A DNA stretch of 40,394 bases from Candidatus Bathyarchaeota archaeon (GTDB lineage Archaea; Thermoproteota; Bathyarchaeia; 40CM-2-53-6): NCBI GenBank assembly GCA_005882895.1, contig VBBD01000023.1, forward strand, positions 1 to 40,394, in the 5' to 3' direction. The notes under the pieces were generated by a model. The model searched no databases. It worked only from the letters and a program-made list of their open reading frames with translations, and had not been told where the DNA came from. Shown here in pieces: positions 1 through 7,666 of this stretch. Numbering within the stretch: the first letter of the stretch is position 1; every line of letters begins with the position of its first letter. Position numbers and translations under genes: made by a program.

Positions 1-160
1 TAAGTCCCACGAATGGGATGAATAAGACTCCGTCGATTATCGCCGCGACGGCATAGTACCGATGCTGCGCAAACCTCCGACACTCCTCAGCTAGACATGT
101 CGAGGACCTAGGCTGTTGTTTGAGCCGGCTGTTGCCTAGGGACTCCGAAAGGGGACAGTA
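1..160 (-). other. Open frame running off the left edge, possible membrane protein fragment
   Basis: On the minus strand a frame is open from a TAA at 161-163 to the window edge. It reads through CRRFAQHRYYAV and then a hydrophobic run AAIIDGVLFIPFVGL that looks like a membrane helix. No ATG, GTG or TTG start is visible in this frame, so it may be the next piece of the broken membrane-protein gene just upstream (136-449) rather than a separate gene. The continuation lies outside the window. Confidence 0.22.
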
Positions 161-449
161 TTAGTTAAGGCACGTATCCATGGTGAAGGTTTCCGGCCTC
201 TCCCTTTCAGAATTATTATCGCGGTGACCATGACGAGGACGATGGCCAGAACGACGAAGCCTATCGTCTCCGGATCGCGGTGAAGTCTCCTTGCTGGAAG
301 TAGGTGTTATTCTGGTATTCCCCATAGAACCGCCAAGAAGCGTACACAACGCTCAGGGCCGAGACGACAATCATGGCCACCCCAAAGCCGGCGAGTCCTT
401 TCTCGGAACCAGGTTTTGGACTTGAACCAGAACTCGTAGAGATCAGCGC
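136..449 (-). pseudogene. Frameshifted small membrane protein
   Basis: I do not recognise a family. One minus-strand frame (264-449) encodes a Ser/Pro linker (SSGSSPKPGSEKG) followed by a membrane helix (GVAMIVVSALSVVYA) and then stops at TAG (261-263). A second frame takes over almost at the same point with PETIGFVVLAIVLVMVTAII and basic residues, ending at TAG 136-138. The first frame has a TAG directly upstream and no convincing start. The two helices in two frames read as one gene broken by an indel, with the 5' end also lost. A Ser/Pro linker followed by membrane helices is typical of archaeal surface-protein C-termini, but that role is an inference. Sequencing error is an alternative to true decay. 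Confidence 0.38.
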
Positions 450-577
450 CTAGTCTGAGCCTTTCACGCGTTATTCGTTCTTATGCATAATGTAACTCTA
501 AAAGCCCCGGTTCAAAGCCCCTTTACCGATCAGCGCGGCTGGGGATACCTAGCTGGTGAGAAGTCTCCGAGCCACTG

Positions 578-1170
578 CTAGACTATTCTCAGCCTCAGCC
601 TTTCGTCCCATCTTTTCCTAGACCGAGCTAAGTCCCCATAGACCCGCGCCAGCTCGTAACGTTTCTCGACCCTCTTCCATCTGCTAACGCACTCCTCAAG
701 AAGCAACAAGCTGCTGGAAGCCTCACCCTTCGCTTCTGCGATGGGGCCTTCCGCCCACTTATCATAGGCCTCGGCCCAGTTCTCGTCTAACGCCAAGACA
801 ACATTGTGAAGTTCTTGGTAAAGCGAAGCCGCCTCTTCCTCCCTCTTTGGGTTAACCAGCACCAGCATGAACAGGGTGGCAATAATGGAAACGTCGAACG
901 GCGACTGTTTCGCGAACTTTCACGAGTCGAGAAGGTCCCGTTCGGCCTTCTCCAGCATCCCCTGCTCAAGGTAGAGAGCTCCTCTAACCGCGTGGGAGTA
1001 TGCCAAGGACTCTGACGACCCAATCTTCTCGGACGAGGAAATGGCCTCGTTTGAGAACTCTTCGGCCTTTTGGTATTCTCCTCTCGCTGTCAGTATGACT
1101 GAGAGAGTGTTGTGTGTGGGGCTATTGGGTATCTTTCGCTTATTTCCGAGACGTCTCTGATCAGTTGGTT
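578..1170 (-). pseudogene. Decayed TPR-repeat protein
   Basis: Minus-strand coding signal spans three broken pieces. The 5' piece reads LIRDVSEISERYPIAPHTTL and then stops. After a frame change comes GEYQKAEEFSNEAISSSEKI and YLEQGMLEKAERDLLDS, which are TPR-like helices. An in-frame TGA then interrupts the gene, and the same frame continues through KFAKQSPFDVSIIATLFMLV into the track ORF (MLVLVNPKREEEAASLYQEL...) with RYELARVYGDLARSRKRWDE near the end. The A/Y/E pattern with about 34-residue spacing matches tetratricopeptide repeats, which normally mediate protein-protein contacts, often in regulators. With a frameshift and an internal stop this is probably not functional. The C-terminal 96 codons alone could still be translated. 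Confidence 0.5.
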
Positions 1171-1340
1171 TTAGTTTTTCCGCCAGGCATGTTCTCTACA
1201 CCTTACAAATTCAGCTTCACCGTTGAATTCAACAACGGAACCGACAAGAGCATTGCCACTCGAATATTCTCTTCCATGACTGGCTTAGACTGTAAGAAAA
1301 GAGGGGTTTTTCGAGGGAGAGCCGTCGCCGGCCCTCTTCT

Positions 1341-1880
1341 CTAGTGGGTCAGTTGAACTACTTGGATTTGGAAGTTGACGCCTGGAGGCGGGGTGAAGCC
1401 GAGTACGGATGCCATTGAGAAGTGACCCGGTACAGCGGGAATTCCTGTGTCGAGTGGGGTCGGTAATATGGGCATCGTTATCGGTGGTCCCCTTGGAACC
1501 GTGCCGGTGAAGGTCATTGTTCCGCTGGTTACAAAGAAGGTCAAGGGACCCACGCTCCCTGGCATGATTGTCCATCCTGTAATCTCGGCGTTGAAGTGGT
1601 CCGCGCCCGCTGATCCATGGCTTGTTGGACCCGTTAGATGGCTGCATCCGGTAAGCGTTGCGTCTCCGAGGCCGCCGCTGTCGAACTCAATCCAGCCCCA
1701 GAAGCCGCCTAGCATTGAATCGCAAACCGACGGGTTGTTACAGTTGAAAGAGAGGCCGATCTGCCACAGGGCGGTGTTTCCATAGGCATGGACCGCAGGA
1801 ACTGTAGCTGACATAAGCGGTAGAACTGCGAGAATGGCGCTGAGAGCCGCGAATTCCAAAATTGTCCTCGGTCTAACCAA
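1341..1880 (-). CDS. Secreted protein of unknown function
   Basis: The protein is 179 aa and starts with a TTG (TTG GTT AGA CCG) preceded by GAGG about 10 nt upstream. Residues 1-32 form a clear Sec signal peptide: a short basic N-region, a long hydrophobic core (LEFAALSAILAVLPLM) and a VHA cleavage-like end. The mature part is rich in G, S, T and P and has two cysteines that could pair (CNNPSVC). I do not recognise a domain. An AT-rich TTAAATAA box about 30-40 nt upstream on the minus strand is a plausible promoter. The role is probably extracellular. The plus-strand and second minus-frame ORFs here are shadows. Confidence 0.72.
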   Translation of the reverse strand: MVRPRTILEFAALSAILAVLPLMSATVPAVHAYGNTALWQIGLSFNCNNPSVCDSMLGGFWGWIEFDSGGLGDATLTGCSHLTGPTSHGSAGADHFNAEITGWTIMPGSVGPLTFFVTSGTMTFTGTVPRGPPITMPILPTPLDTGIPAVPGHFSMASVLGFTPPPGVNFQIQVVQLTH

Positions 1881-2192
1881 TTTTTCTTCCTCGCGACCTA
1901 TTCTTCTTGTTTATTTAACATGATTTGAATCTTGAGGATGCCGAAGATATCGATAGAATGATAGTTTTCTGAAATCCAGTGCCAACCCCCGAATTAGCAT
2001 CAACCTCCAATTTTTTTTCTTTCGTTCATCCACTCGTGTCTGATGATCGAATCCCACTGATCCCGCCAATCGCGGATCCTCGACTACGCAAGGCGCATCT
2101 CCTGTCCACGGTACACAAACTCCCTTGTTTTTCTAGCAGGACTTCAGAAGTACAACTTAATACCTGTTGAATCCCGTTCGGGTTAGGGGTTT
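1881..2192. other. Intergenic region without a gene
   Basis: Divergent promoter region between the secreted protein (minus) and the cupin (plus). It holds the AT-rich box TTTATTTAA near 1909-1918 that suits the minus gene. The 63-aa plus ORF inside it has no convincing coding pattern. I see no repeat or RNA gene. Confidence 0.4.
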
Positions 2193-2756
2193 TTGCAGGC
2201 GAAAGCAGTGATTGAGAACCCTTTGAGCGGGGAACGCGTCACTTTTCCTGAGCAGGAACCAGCGACTAGCAATGATCTGCTTCGCTTTGAGTGGTCCGTT
2301 CGCCCGCAAGGTCCGTTGCCGGATAAGGTCAAGCAATATCCTGGACACGCGCATCCGGTTTCAGAGGAACGAATTCGAATAGTAAGCGGAAAGATTTGGT
2401 TTCGTTCTGGAGGAGTCGAGAAGACAATGCTTGAGGGACAAGAAGTAATAGTCCCTCCAGGAACGCCTCACTCTTGGTGGAACGTTGGGGATACTGAGGC
2501 TAACGCCATCGTCGAGTTTCGACCAGCCGGAGAGATCAAATCCTTCTTCGAGACAACCTTCGGGCTTGCCAAGGATGGAGAGCTAGGAAAGGGTTTCAAA
2601 ACAATGCTACGATATGCCGTAATCTGCCACGACTTCAAAAACGACGTCAAGGTCCTACAGCGCTCCGAGCGCGTGGGCGTCTTCCTCTTCTGGCCGCTGG
2701 GAAAACTCTTCGGGTACAGTTCAAGATATTCAGGCAAGCCGACTGCCCCGACGTAA
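2193..2756 (+). CDS. Cupin-domain protein
   Basis: The protein is 187 aa with a TTG start (TTG CAG GCG). It contains one cupin-2 beta-barrel at about residues 45-115. Cupin motif 1 is GHAHPVSEERIRIVSGK (His52, His54 and Glu58/59 as likely metal ligands) and motif 2 is IVPPGTPHSWWNVGD (His93). These residues are what a mono-metal cupin needs, so a metal-dependent binding or dioxygenase/isomerase role is possible, but the substrate cannot be read from sequence. The C-terminal 70 residues are helical and include a hydrophobic stretch (VGVFLFWPLGKLFGY), as in many cupins described only as cupin-domain proteins. It stands alone, with no operon partner. Confidence 0.82.
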   Translation: MQAKAVIENPLSGERVTFPEQEPATSNDLLRFEWSVRPQGPLPDKVKQYPGHAHPVSEERIRIVSGKIWFRSGGVEKTMLEGQEVIVPPGTPHSWWNVGDTEANAIVEFRPAGEIKSFFETTFGLAKDGELGKGFKTMLRYAVICHDFKNDVKVLQRSERVGVFLFWPLGKLFGYSSRYSGKPTAPT

Positions 2757-2989
2757 ATTAGATATCTTCACTCGATTTTTCCGGATCGAAAGGCAGGCTT
2801 CCCGCCAGACTCAATTCCCCGCTGGTCTGGACCAGCCAAAGCCCAAATTTGCCACCGCCTCTAATCCAGTGTAAGAATCATCGCAAGGGAACTTAGTTAG
2901 GTAAACACTGGACGACCGAAACACTTAACCCCACAAAAAACCGTACGGGTAGCTATACCGTGCCATCGGTGTAATTCTTGAGAATCATA

Positions 2990-4378
2990 ATGAAATTGTT
3001 TTTCCTCTTTATACTATTGACGGGATTGGTCTTCGCGGTTCCATCAGGCAGCTGGACCGGTGTGACATCAGCCGCGACAACACCAGACTTTACAATGTCC
3101 GCCCATCCAAACATGCTCACGATTCCACAAGGCTCAGCCGGAAAAACCATGATCCTCCTGACGAGCCTTAACGGTTTTCAAGGAAACGTGACTCTCAGCC
3201 CGCCAGTGTCATGCTTGGCAATTGGCTGCCCCCAGTACACCATTAGCCCGACAGTCGTCAAATTAGCCCCGAACCAAAACGCGACAGCCGGCTTCACGAT
3301 CTACACCTTCTCACAGACACCCCTTGCAACCTACAATGTGGCCGTGACCGGCACGAGTGGCAACCTCTCCCACTCTGCACCCGTCACATTTACAGTCGTG
3401 GCCTCCGGCCCTCCGGATTTCACAATCTCAGCCAATCCGCCGAGCCAAACAGTCATTGCGGGCAATACCGCCAAGTCCCAGATCGCACTGACCAGCATCA
3501 ACAGTTTCAATGGAACCGTTAAGCTCACAACGTCTCCCGCACCACTCTGCGTCTCATGCCCAAATTGGGGCATCAGCCCGTCGAGTGTCGACCTCTCACC
3601 CGGCGGAACTGCCACCTCGACCCTCACCTTCTACACCACAACCGGCACTCCACCTACCAACTGGGTCGTAAAAGTGACCGGAACAAGCGGCAGCACATCA
3701 CACAATGTCAATGTAACCTTCATCGTGGTCTCGTCCACTCCAGCTCCGGACTTTACAATGACCGCCAACCCTAGTAGTCTCAATATTCCCGCGGGCACCA
3801 CGGGCAAATCGACAATCACTCTTACAAGTCTCAACGGTTTCAGCGGGACCGTGAACCTTTACACGTCCCCGTCTCCTCTCTGTCCATCACCCGCATGCAG
3901 CACTTGGTCCATACATCCGACAAGTGTCAATCTCGTTCCTAATGGATCGGCCACCGCAACCCTCTCAATCTATGGCGGAACCCAGGGAGGGTACGGCAAT
4001 GTCACCGTCTACGGAAACACCGGCAACCTTACACACTCCACAATCGTGTCATTCAAGATCACCCCATCCCCAGACTTTACAATCACACTCAGCCCATCCT
4101 CCCAAACCGTCAGAAAAGGCTCCACCACAACGTTCACGATACAGGTAACAGGAACAAACGGCTTCAACAATACCATCGACCTAACCGCAACCATCGCGCC
4201 TATCACACGTCATGGTCCGGCAATCTCTCTACCCTCGCCCGTCGGCCCCTATTCCACTTCAACCCTCACTGTTTCAACAACACGCAACACGCAACTAGGC
4301 ACGTACACGATCACGGTGACCGCCACCAACGGCTCACTGACGCACACCTCTACCGCGACAGTAACGGTTACAAGTTAG
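2990..4378 (+). CDS. Secreted Ig-like repeat surface protein
   Basis: The track start is TTG 2978, but ATG 2990 gives a cleaner signal peptide (MKLFFLFILLTGLVFA). The mature protein has four tandem repeats of about 100 residues. Each opens with PDFT(M/I), then a Ser/Pro run, a turn and TGKSTITLTSLNGFSGTV-like strands. Repeats 1-3 carry paired cysteines (CLAIGCP, CVSCP, CPSPACS); repeat 4 lacks them. This is a beta-sandwich (Ig-like/Calx-like) array, common in soil archaeal and bacterial secreted proteins. There is no C-terminal membrane anchor, so it is probably released or bound to the S-layer. It is Thr/Ser rich and has many NxT/S sequons, so N-glycosylation is likely. Its role in adhesion or binding is inferred. 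Confidence 0.8.
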   Translation: MKLFFLFILLTGLVFAVPSGSWTGVTSAATTPDFTMSAHPNMLTIPQGSAGKTMILLTSLNGFQGNVTLSPPVSCLAIGCPQYTISPTVVKLAPNQNATAGFTIYTFSQTPLATYNVAVTGTSGNLSHSAPVTFTVVASGPPDFTISANPPSQTVIAGNTAKSQIALTSINSFNGTVKLTTSPAPLCVSCPNWGISPSSVDLSPGGTATSTLTFYTTTGTPPTNWVVKVTGTSGSTSHNVNVTFIVVSSTPAPDFTMTANPSSLNIPAGTTGKSTITLTSLNGFSGTVNLYTSPSPLCPSPACSTWSIHPTSVNLVPNGSATATLSIYGGTQGGYGNVTVYGNTGNLTHSTIVSFKITPSPDFTITLSPSSQTVRKGSTTTFTIQVTGTNGFNNTIDLTATIAPITRHGPAISLPSPVGPYSTSTLTVSTTRNTQLGTYTITVTATNGSLTHTSTATVTVTS

Positions 4379-4519
4379 ACCCACATCCTCCTAAGCCGAC
4401 CTAACCGGAGTCCCTAGTCCGACCTAAAATGCGCATACGGTGCGATGCCCTCGTCCTGTGACGAAGCAGATGAGAATCCAGTCCTTTTAGGATAATTCAA
4501 CCCACTAGAATCTTCGCGA

Positions 4520-4554
4520 AGAGATTGAGCATTTGATTAACGGACTGAAGGAGT
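4520..4554 (+). repeat. Direct repeat, left copy (DUF5519 5'-end fragment)
   Basis: A 35-nt segment matches 6399-6433 at 31 of 35 positions. In the right copy it covers the start of the DUF5519 gene. In the left copy it encodes the same INGLKE after a TTG, then runs on as an unrelated 33-codon frame that ends just inside the ABC transporter gene. It looks like a truncated duplicate of the DUF5519 5' end. Confidence 0.6.
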
Positions 4555-4614
4555 TTGCATTATCACGGGGTCTATTCGACAGACTTGCCAGACTGGTGGG
4601 GTTGAGGTCTCCTC

Positions 4615-6360
4615 ATGCTCAAACGAGCCTTTGAAGATCTTCGACCGTATCTCTGGCCAATCGTCGTCCTGCTGATAATATCTCTGACAGCAGTACCGAT
4701 AACCCTGATCTTTCCCCTGCCCATCAAGTTGTTAGTTGACAGCGTTCTCGGTTCTCAGCCGTTGCCCGGATATCTCACAGTTTTCGTTGGATCCCAACTC
4801 TCCAAAAGTCTCACCCTATGGCTTGCGATCATCATACTCATGGGAACCGCTGTCCTGACTTACCTGCAGAACCTGGTGAATGTCTGGTACACCAACAAGG
4901 TCGGAAATCGGATGACACTTGACGTCCGGGCCCGTCTCTTTCGCCAGATGCAGCGTCTTTCCATTGCCTACCATGACACCATGGGGGCGGCAGACTCGGC
5001 ATATCGTACTCTCAACGATGCCCCAATGCTGCGTTCGTTCGGAATCGATAGCATGATTCCCCTGGCTACCTCCATCCTGACTATTGGCGCAATGATTCTT
5101 GTCATGGTCTACTTTGACTGGCAGCTTGCCCTAGTCGCGCTGCTCGTGTCTCCCGTGATGTTCCTTCTCACCTTTGTATTTCGGCCACGGATTCGCGCTG
5201 GATGGCGGAAGTTCAGGGCCTCAGAAAGCGCCGCTATGGCAGTGGCCCAGGAGAGCCTAGGCGCCTCCAGATTAGTGAAATCGTACGGTCAAGAAGAGCG
5301 AAAGAACGAGCAGTTAGTCTCTCACTACAATGCGAGCCTGTCCGCTCAGCTCAAGGTACAGGTAGACAGCGCGGTTTACAGTCTACTCGTGGGCATTGTG
5401 ACAGCTGCCGGTTTGGCGGCCGTGTTCTACATCGGAATAGGCCATGTTCAAGCAGGCGTGCTAACGCTCGGGAGCCTTCTAGTCGTAAATTACTATGTGA
5501 CCCAGCTCTACGGTCCCCTAAGGAACGTAGGCCAGTCAATACTTGACATTCAGATGTCGCTGACTGGAGTAGAACGATATCGTGCCGTTCTCGACGAGAA
5601 GCCCGACGTACCCGAGTCGCCCAACGCGCTTCCACTAGCGAGAGCTAAAGGCAAGATTACCTTCCAGAAAGTATCGTTCGAGTATACGAAGGGCCATCCG
5701 GTACTCAACGACGTATCCTTCGAACTGCCGTCGGCCAATTGTCTCGGCGTAGTTGGACCGACCGGTTCAGGCAAGACCACACTGTCGACCCTCCTGCTAC
5801 GCCTCTTCGACCCAACTGATGGCGTAATTGCTCTGGACGATATCGACCTGAAAGACTACAAGCTGGCGGATCTCCGAAACCAGTATGCAGTCGTCCACCA
5901 GGAGACTGTACTCTTCTCAACGACCGTAGCCGAGAACATTCGCTTCGCCCGGCCCAATGCAACCATGGACGAGGTTATCGGAGCAGCAACTGCCGCGAAA
6001 GCTCACGACTTCATCACAAGTTTACCAAACGGATACGACACCTTGGTCGGCGAGCGAGGAATGAAGCTCTCCGGCGGAGAACGTCAACGCATATCACTAG
6101 CTCGCGCATTTCTCAAGAACGCGCCCATCCTCATACTCGACGAGCCTACCAGTTCATTGGATGTTCATACTGAAGCGGCTATCCTCGAGACAATTCAGGA
6201 ACTGATGAAAGGCAAGACCACCTTGATGATAGCCCATCGCCCAAGCACGCTAAGGAACTGCAACATGATTTTGGTGCTAGAAGAGGGTAGAGTGGCTCGA
6301 ATGACGACTGAAGTCGATTTGGTAATCTCTGGCATGCAGACCCCAAATCTACAGATATGA
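4615..6360 (+). CDS. ABC exporter, fused membrane and ATPase domains
   Basis: This 581-aa half-transporter is of the type-IV (MsbA/MdlB-like) exporter class. Residues about 10-310 form the six-helix membrane domain. The nucleotide-binding domain follows, with Walker A GPTGSGKTT (381-389), a Q-loop (Q429), signature LSGGERQR (485-492), Walker B ILILDEP (505-511) with catalytic Glu510, a D-loop SSLD and H-loop His541. All ATPase residues are intact. It acts as a dimer in the membrane; homodimerisation is likely because no partner ABC gene is nearby. Export of a lipid, peptide or drug is possible, but the substrate is unknown. ATG 4615 follows a GAGGT site. A 35-nt direct repeat flanks the gene. 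Confidence 0.93.
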   Translation: MLKRAFEDLRPYLWPIVVLLIISLTAVPITLIFPLPIKLLVDSVLGSQPLPGYLTVFVGSQLSKSLTLWLAIIILMGTAVLTYLQNLVNVWYTNKVGNRMTLDVRARLFRQMQRLSIAYHDTMGAADSAYRTLNDAPMLRSFGIDSMIPLATSILTIGAMILVMVYFDWQLALVALLVSPVMFLLTFVFRPRIRAGWRKFRASESAAMAVAQESLGASRLVKSYGQEERKNEQLVSHYNASLSAQLKVQVDSAVYSLLVGIVTAAGLAAVFYIGIGHVQAGVLTLGSLLVVNYYVTQLYGPLRNVGQSILDIQMSLTGVERYRAVLDEKPDVPESPNALPLARAKGKITFQKVSFEYTKGHPVLNDVSFELPSANCLGVVGPTGSGKTTLSTLLLRLFDPTDGVIALDDIDLKDYKLADLRNQYAVVHQETVLFSTTVAENIRFARPNATMDEVIGAATAAKAHDFITSLPNGYDTLVGERGMKLSGGERQRISLARAFLKNAPILILDEPTSSLDVHTEAAILETIQELMKGKTTLMIAHRPSTLRNCNMILVLEEGRVARMTTEVDLVISGMQTPNLQI

Positions 6361-6398
6361 CCCATTGCCAGTTACGTCAAATTTGACCGACAATCGAG

Positions 6399-6433
6399 AG
6401 AGATTGAGAACGTGATTAACGGACTGAAAGAGT
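6399..6433 (+). repeat. Direct repeat, right copy (5' end of the DUF5519 gene)
   Basis: The partner of 4520-4554, 31 of 35 bases identical. It spans the GTG start (6412) of the DUF5519 gene and its first codons. The TTG in the left copy lies at the position of this GTG. Confidence 0.6.
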
Positions 6434-6750
6434 GGTTGTTACAGTTGCCGGATGTTGTGGAGGCACCACATAGTTTCGGCGGAACTGAGTATCAGGTTAA
6501 CGGCCGCCAGTTCATGCACAACCATGGTCCAAGATATTTGGATATACATTTGTCGCGGGAAGACCAGCAGCGGGTACTCCGTGAGGGCAAGGCTGAGCGG
6601 CACCGGTTCACACCAGCGCGGGCGGGATGGGTTACCTTCCACGTACGATCCGATGGAGATGTTGAGACAGCGAAGGAATTGATCACATTGGCCTACAATG
6701 ATGCTCGGAAGACAACTGCGTTTCGAAAACAACGCCTCTCTTCACAGTAG
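6412..6750 (+). CDS. DUF5519 (luciferase-domain-like) family protein
   Basis: The protein is 112 aa from a GTG start; no other start codon lies between the ABC stop and this GTG in frame. The sequence follows the DUF5519 pattern: LQLPDVVEAPHSFGGTEY, then GRQFMHNHGPRYLDIHLSRE, then EGKAERHRFTPARAGWVTFH, and a final helix ELITLAYNDA. The conserved His/Gly and GWVTF motifs are all present and the length is normal for the family. The function of this family is not established; some members are annotated luciferase domain, which does not prove light emission. The gene follows the ABC transporter in the same direction by about 50 nt, so co-transcription is possible. Confidence 0.75.
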   Translation: MINGLKEWLLQLPDVVEAPHSFGGTEYQVNGRQFMHNHGPRYLDIHLSREDQQRVLREGKAERHRFTPARAGWVTFHVRSDGDVETAKELITLAYNDARKTTAFRKQRLSSQ

Positions 6751-6942
6751 TCCGCTCGAAGCCTCCAGAACCTACAAGGTAGAAGTGCGTCCCGAGAATC
6801 TAAGAGACCAAAGATCGAGGGACTCAGGGACACCAGACTGGGCTGAATGAACAGTTCGTGTATGTTAGAGTAAGAAGCTCGTAGCCAAGTGACGGGTTAG
6901 GCTTTGAATATCAGCACTGTTGCGACTCATCGATTGGACGGT

Positions 6943-6949
6943 TCATAAG
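6943..6949 (+). promoter_or_regulatory. TATA-like box of the toxin-like gene
   Basis: TCATAAG lies about 30 nt before the TTG at 6978, the spacing expected for an archaeal leaderless or short-leader transcript. The same TCATAAG box stands 30 nt before the TTG of the TMEM175-like gene (14321-14326). Confidence 0.45.
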
Positions 6950-6977
6950 CTGGGACCCGTATCGAAGCGTTTCGCTC

Positions 6978-7256
6978 TTGACTCTATCTGAGAGGGCTTG
7001 GAAACATATTCGCGAAAGACATCCTGAGGTCTCTTCCTACAAGCAGCTGATTGGGGAAGTGTTGGCAAAGCCCGAGATTATCGTAAAGGGCAAGAAGGCT
7101 GAGTTGAAGGCAGTTAGATTCGTCCCAAAGACGCATCTTGGACCTAAGTATCTTGTAGTGGTCTATCGAGAAGATTCGGGCCAGAAGCGTATAATAACGG
7201 CATACTTCACATCAGATCCGAAGAAGCTGAAAGGCGAAGTAGTATGGAGAGCATAG
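6978..7256 (+). CDS. Small PBECR/DUF4258-like putative nuclease, toxin-like
   Basis: The protein is 92 aa with a TTG start 30 nt after a TATA-like box. It reads LSERAWKHIRERHPEVSSYK, then EIIVKGKK, then PKYLVVVYRED and ITAYFTSDPKKLKGEVVW. The pattern H-I-x-x-R-H-P-E, a central KYLVVV strand and a terminal ITAYFTS strand matches small RelE/barnase-like domains (PBECR and DUF4258 groups) found in mobile genes and toxin modules. The exact family is uncertain. Its stop overlaps the DUF2283 start by 13 nt, so the two are translationally coupled. DUF4258-DUF2283-type pairs are a recurrent arrangement in prokaryotes and are often proposed to be toxin-antitoxin modules. That role is an inference here. 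Confidence 0.65.
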   Translation: MTLSERAWKHIRERHPEVSSYKQLIGEVLAKPEIIVKGKKAELKAVRFVPKTHLGPKYLVVVYREDSGQKRIITAYFTSDPKKLKGEVVWRA

Positions 7257-7438
7257 TACTGAAACCAAGCAAGCTTGATGTCGAGTACGACAAGGAGAGC
7301 GATGTACTCTACATTTCTACGGGCAAACCCCGGGAAGCTGACGATAGTATCGAGCCGCAAGAAGGTGTTGTGATTCGAACCAGAAAGGGCGAGCTTGTCG
7401 GAATCACAATAATCGGGCTTCACACCTATCTTTCCTGA
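7244..7438 (+). CDS. DUF2283 protein, antitoxin-like partner
   Basis: The protein is 64 aa. It shows the DUF2283 pattern: LDVEYDKESDVLYISTGKP, then acidic residues, EGVVIRTRKGELVGITIIG and a short tail. The ATG at 7244 lies inside the end of the upstream toxin-like gene (overlap 7244-7256), which marks a two-gene operon. DUF2283 proteins are small, acidic and of unproven biochemistry. The pairing with a RelE/PBECR-like protein suggests it neutralises that partner. No DNA-binding domain is visible in this short protein, so autoregulation would need another factor. Confidence 0.78.
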   Translation: MESIVLKPSKLDVEYDKESDVLYISTGKPREADDSIEPQEGVVIRTRKGELVGITIIGLHTYLS

Positions 7439-7615
7439 AAGAGAATTTAGCAATAATGCCCTCACCGTAGGCTATCCTGCCTTTCTTGAATGGTATAGGA
7501 ACGATGATTGGAGACTGAACGCTCCCCTGATCTGCGGTCTTTCCCAAGGATGCTTGCCTCGTGCCCGAAGGCTACGAATGGATATCGGACTTTTACTAGC
7601 TATGGCTATAGTACC

Positions 7616-7624
7616 TTTTATATA
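7616..7624 (+). promoter_or_regulatory. TATA box upstream of the beta-propeller gene
   Basis: TTTTATATA is a strong archaeal TATA match about 45 nt before the TTG start at 7667, leaving room for a short leader that carries GAGGATC as ribosome-binding site. Confidence 0.55.
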
Positions 7625-7666
7625 CGTCCTATGAAAATAGTTGCTTTCTAACCGAGGATCAGAAGT

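Noticed and set aside
3331-4206. Minus-strand ORFs across the Ig-repeat gene
   Set aside because: They repeat the periodicity of the plus-strand gene in antisense and have no family pattern.
4520-6433. Insertion sequence carrying the ABC transporter
   Set aside because: There is no transposase and no terminal inverted repeat; only one short direct repeat of coding origin.
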